This document shows, in pieces, positions 63,696 through 64,000 of a DNA stretch of 64,000 nt. The number at the start of each line of letters is the position of its first letter. The stretch's first letter is position 1. The notes below the pieces were generated by a model. The model ran no database searches and had not been told where the DNA came from. It worked only from the letters and a program-made list of their open reading frames with translations. Source of the DNA: Casuarius casuarius (lineage: Eukaryota; Chordata; Aves; Casuariiformes; Casuariidae); NCBI GenBank assembly GCA_003342895.1, contig PTFA01000085.1, positions 1,950,897-2,014,896 of the forward strand, written 5' to 3'. Position numbers and translations under genes: made by a program.

Positions 63696-63797
63696 GATTT
63701 TGGCGAGTATCAGGAAAGCTATTACTCAGTACAGACCACTGAAGGAGAACAGATCTCTCAGCTAATTGCAGGTTACATTGATATCATCCTGAAGAAG
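63696..63797 (+). CDS. TLN2: Talin-2 coding exon 10 (residues 372-405), end of F3
   Basis: A strong polypyrimidine tract (ttttttccccccag) precedes 63696. The exon reads DFGEYQESYYSVQTTEGEQI then SQLIAGYIDIILKK, covering the last strand and C-terminal helix of F3. EYQESYYSVQTTEGEQIS is the talin-2 form; talin-1 has DYQDGYYSVQTTEGEQIA. It is 102 nt, phase 0 at both ends, with donor AAG|gtatat at 63797/63798. The next family residues (a Lys, then the F3-rod linker) must lie in an exon beyond 64,000. The coding part of the window stops here because the window ends, not because the gene is truncated. Confidence 0.96.
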
Positions 63798-64000
63798 GTA
63801 TATTAGGATGACATTTATTAAAAATGCAATAAAATTGGTAAAATGACTACAGAAGTGCAAAAGNTACCATGTGTGCAAGCTGGAGTTTCTCTCTGTGAAA
63901 TTAATGTTGTATCTTATGTTTTCATGTGATTTATTTTTAGGTATAAACTATCTCTTTTAGTTTAAGTGATTGTTTATGGAAAAAATATTAAGGCTGTTGT
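63798..64000 (+). other. TLN2: TLN2 intron after coding exon 10, cut by the window edge
   Basis: It begins gtatat and runs to the right edge. No acceptor is needed within the window. Confidence 0.85.

Larger units (their letters stand above)
43490..63797 (+). other. TLN2: TLN2 (talin-2) gene, 5' part: start exon to end of FERM head, ten coding exons joined
   Basis: Talin-2 is a large cytosolic adaptor at integrin adhesions. Its head binds integrin beta tails, acidic membrane lipids and PIP-kinase, and its rod binds actin and vinculin. Ten exons are visible: 43525-43660, 46565-46662, 47399-47528, 48949-49101, 49994-50136, 51630-51757, 57184-57247, 60003-60107, 62729-62884 and 63696-63797. They total 1,215 nt, or exactly 405 codons, with GT-AG introns and matching phases throughout. 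The order is F0, F1 with inserted loop, F2 and F3. The full protein in this family is about 2,540 residues, so roughly 84% lies beyond the right edge. I call talin-2 rather than talin-1 from ICVRQCNVVKT near the N-terminus, GELLVTICSRIG in F1 and the extra residue in QRGAEKRIFQ. The upstream 5' exon(s) and promoter were not found in the window. Confidence 0.96.

Overview
The window is vertebrate nuclear DNA, AT-rich and non-coding except for ten short, correctly spliced coding exons on the + strand at 43,525-63,797. Joined, they read without a stop or frameshift for 405 codons. The product is recognisably the head of talin-2 (TLN2), the cytoskeletal adaptor that binds integrin beta tails. The isoform is talin-2 rather than talin-1 because of the N-terminal ICVRQCNVVKT stretch, the GELLVTICSRIG and QRGAEKRIFQ stretches, and a net three-residue offset from talin-1 numbering. 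A degraded CR1-type LINE near 39.6-39.96 kb, few interspersed repeats and compact introns point to a bird. A turtle or crocodilian is not excluded by sequence alone.

Layout. From 1 to about 43,489 I find no convincing coding gene. The start-codon exon opens with a splice acceptor only 35 bases before the ATG, so this upstream DNA is most simply a large intron in the 5' untranslated part of TLN2. It holds microsatellites, homopolymer tracts, a 24-bp tandem duplication, a 65-base assembly gap (25,915-25,979), scattered single N calls and the CR1 fragment. From 43,490 to 63,797 lie coding exons 1 to 10, separated by introns of about 0.7 to 5.4 kb with GT-AG ends. The window ends inside the intron after coding exon 10.

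The exons cover the whole FERM-like head: F0 (about residues 1-87), F1 with its long inserted loop (about 88-205), F2 (about 206-312) and the phosphotyrosine-binding-like F3 (about 313-405). F3 holds the lysine-rich strand and the W362 position used to bind integrin NPxY motifs. The rod domain (talin and vinculin-binding helical bundles) lies beyond the right edge. All exon phases agree, so the gene looks functional.

I see no CRISPR array, operon, intact mobile element, tRNA or rRNA, and no evidence of a novel multi-gene system. The points most worth checking are two possible non-coding exons upstream, an unidentified cluster of minus-strand reading-frame fragments at 34.7-35.4 kb, and several structured or repetitive sites.
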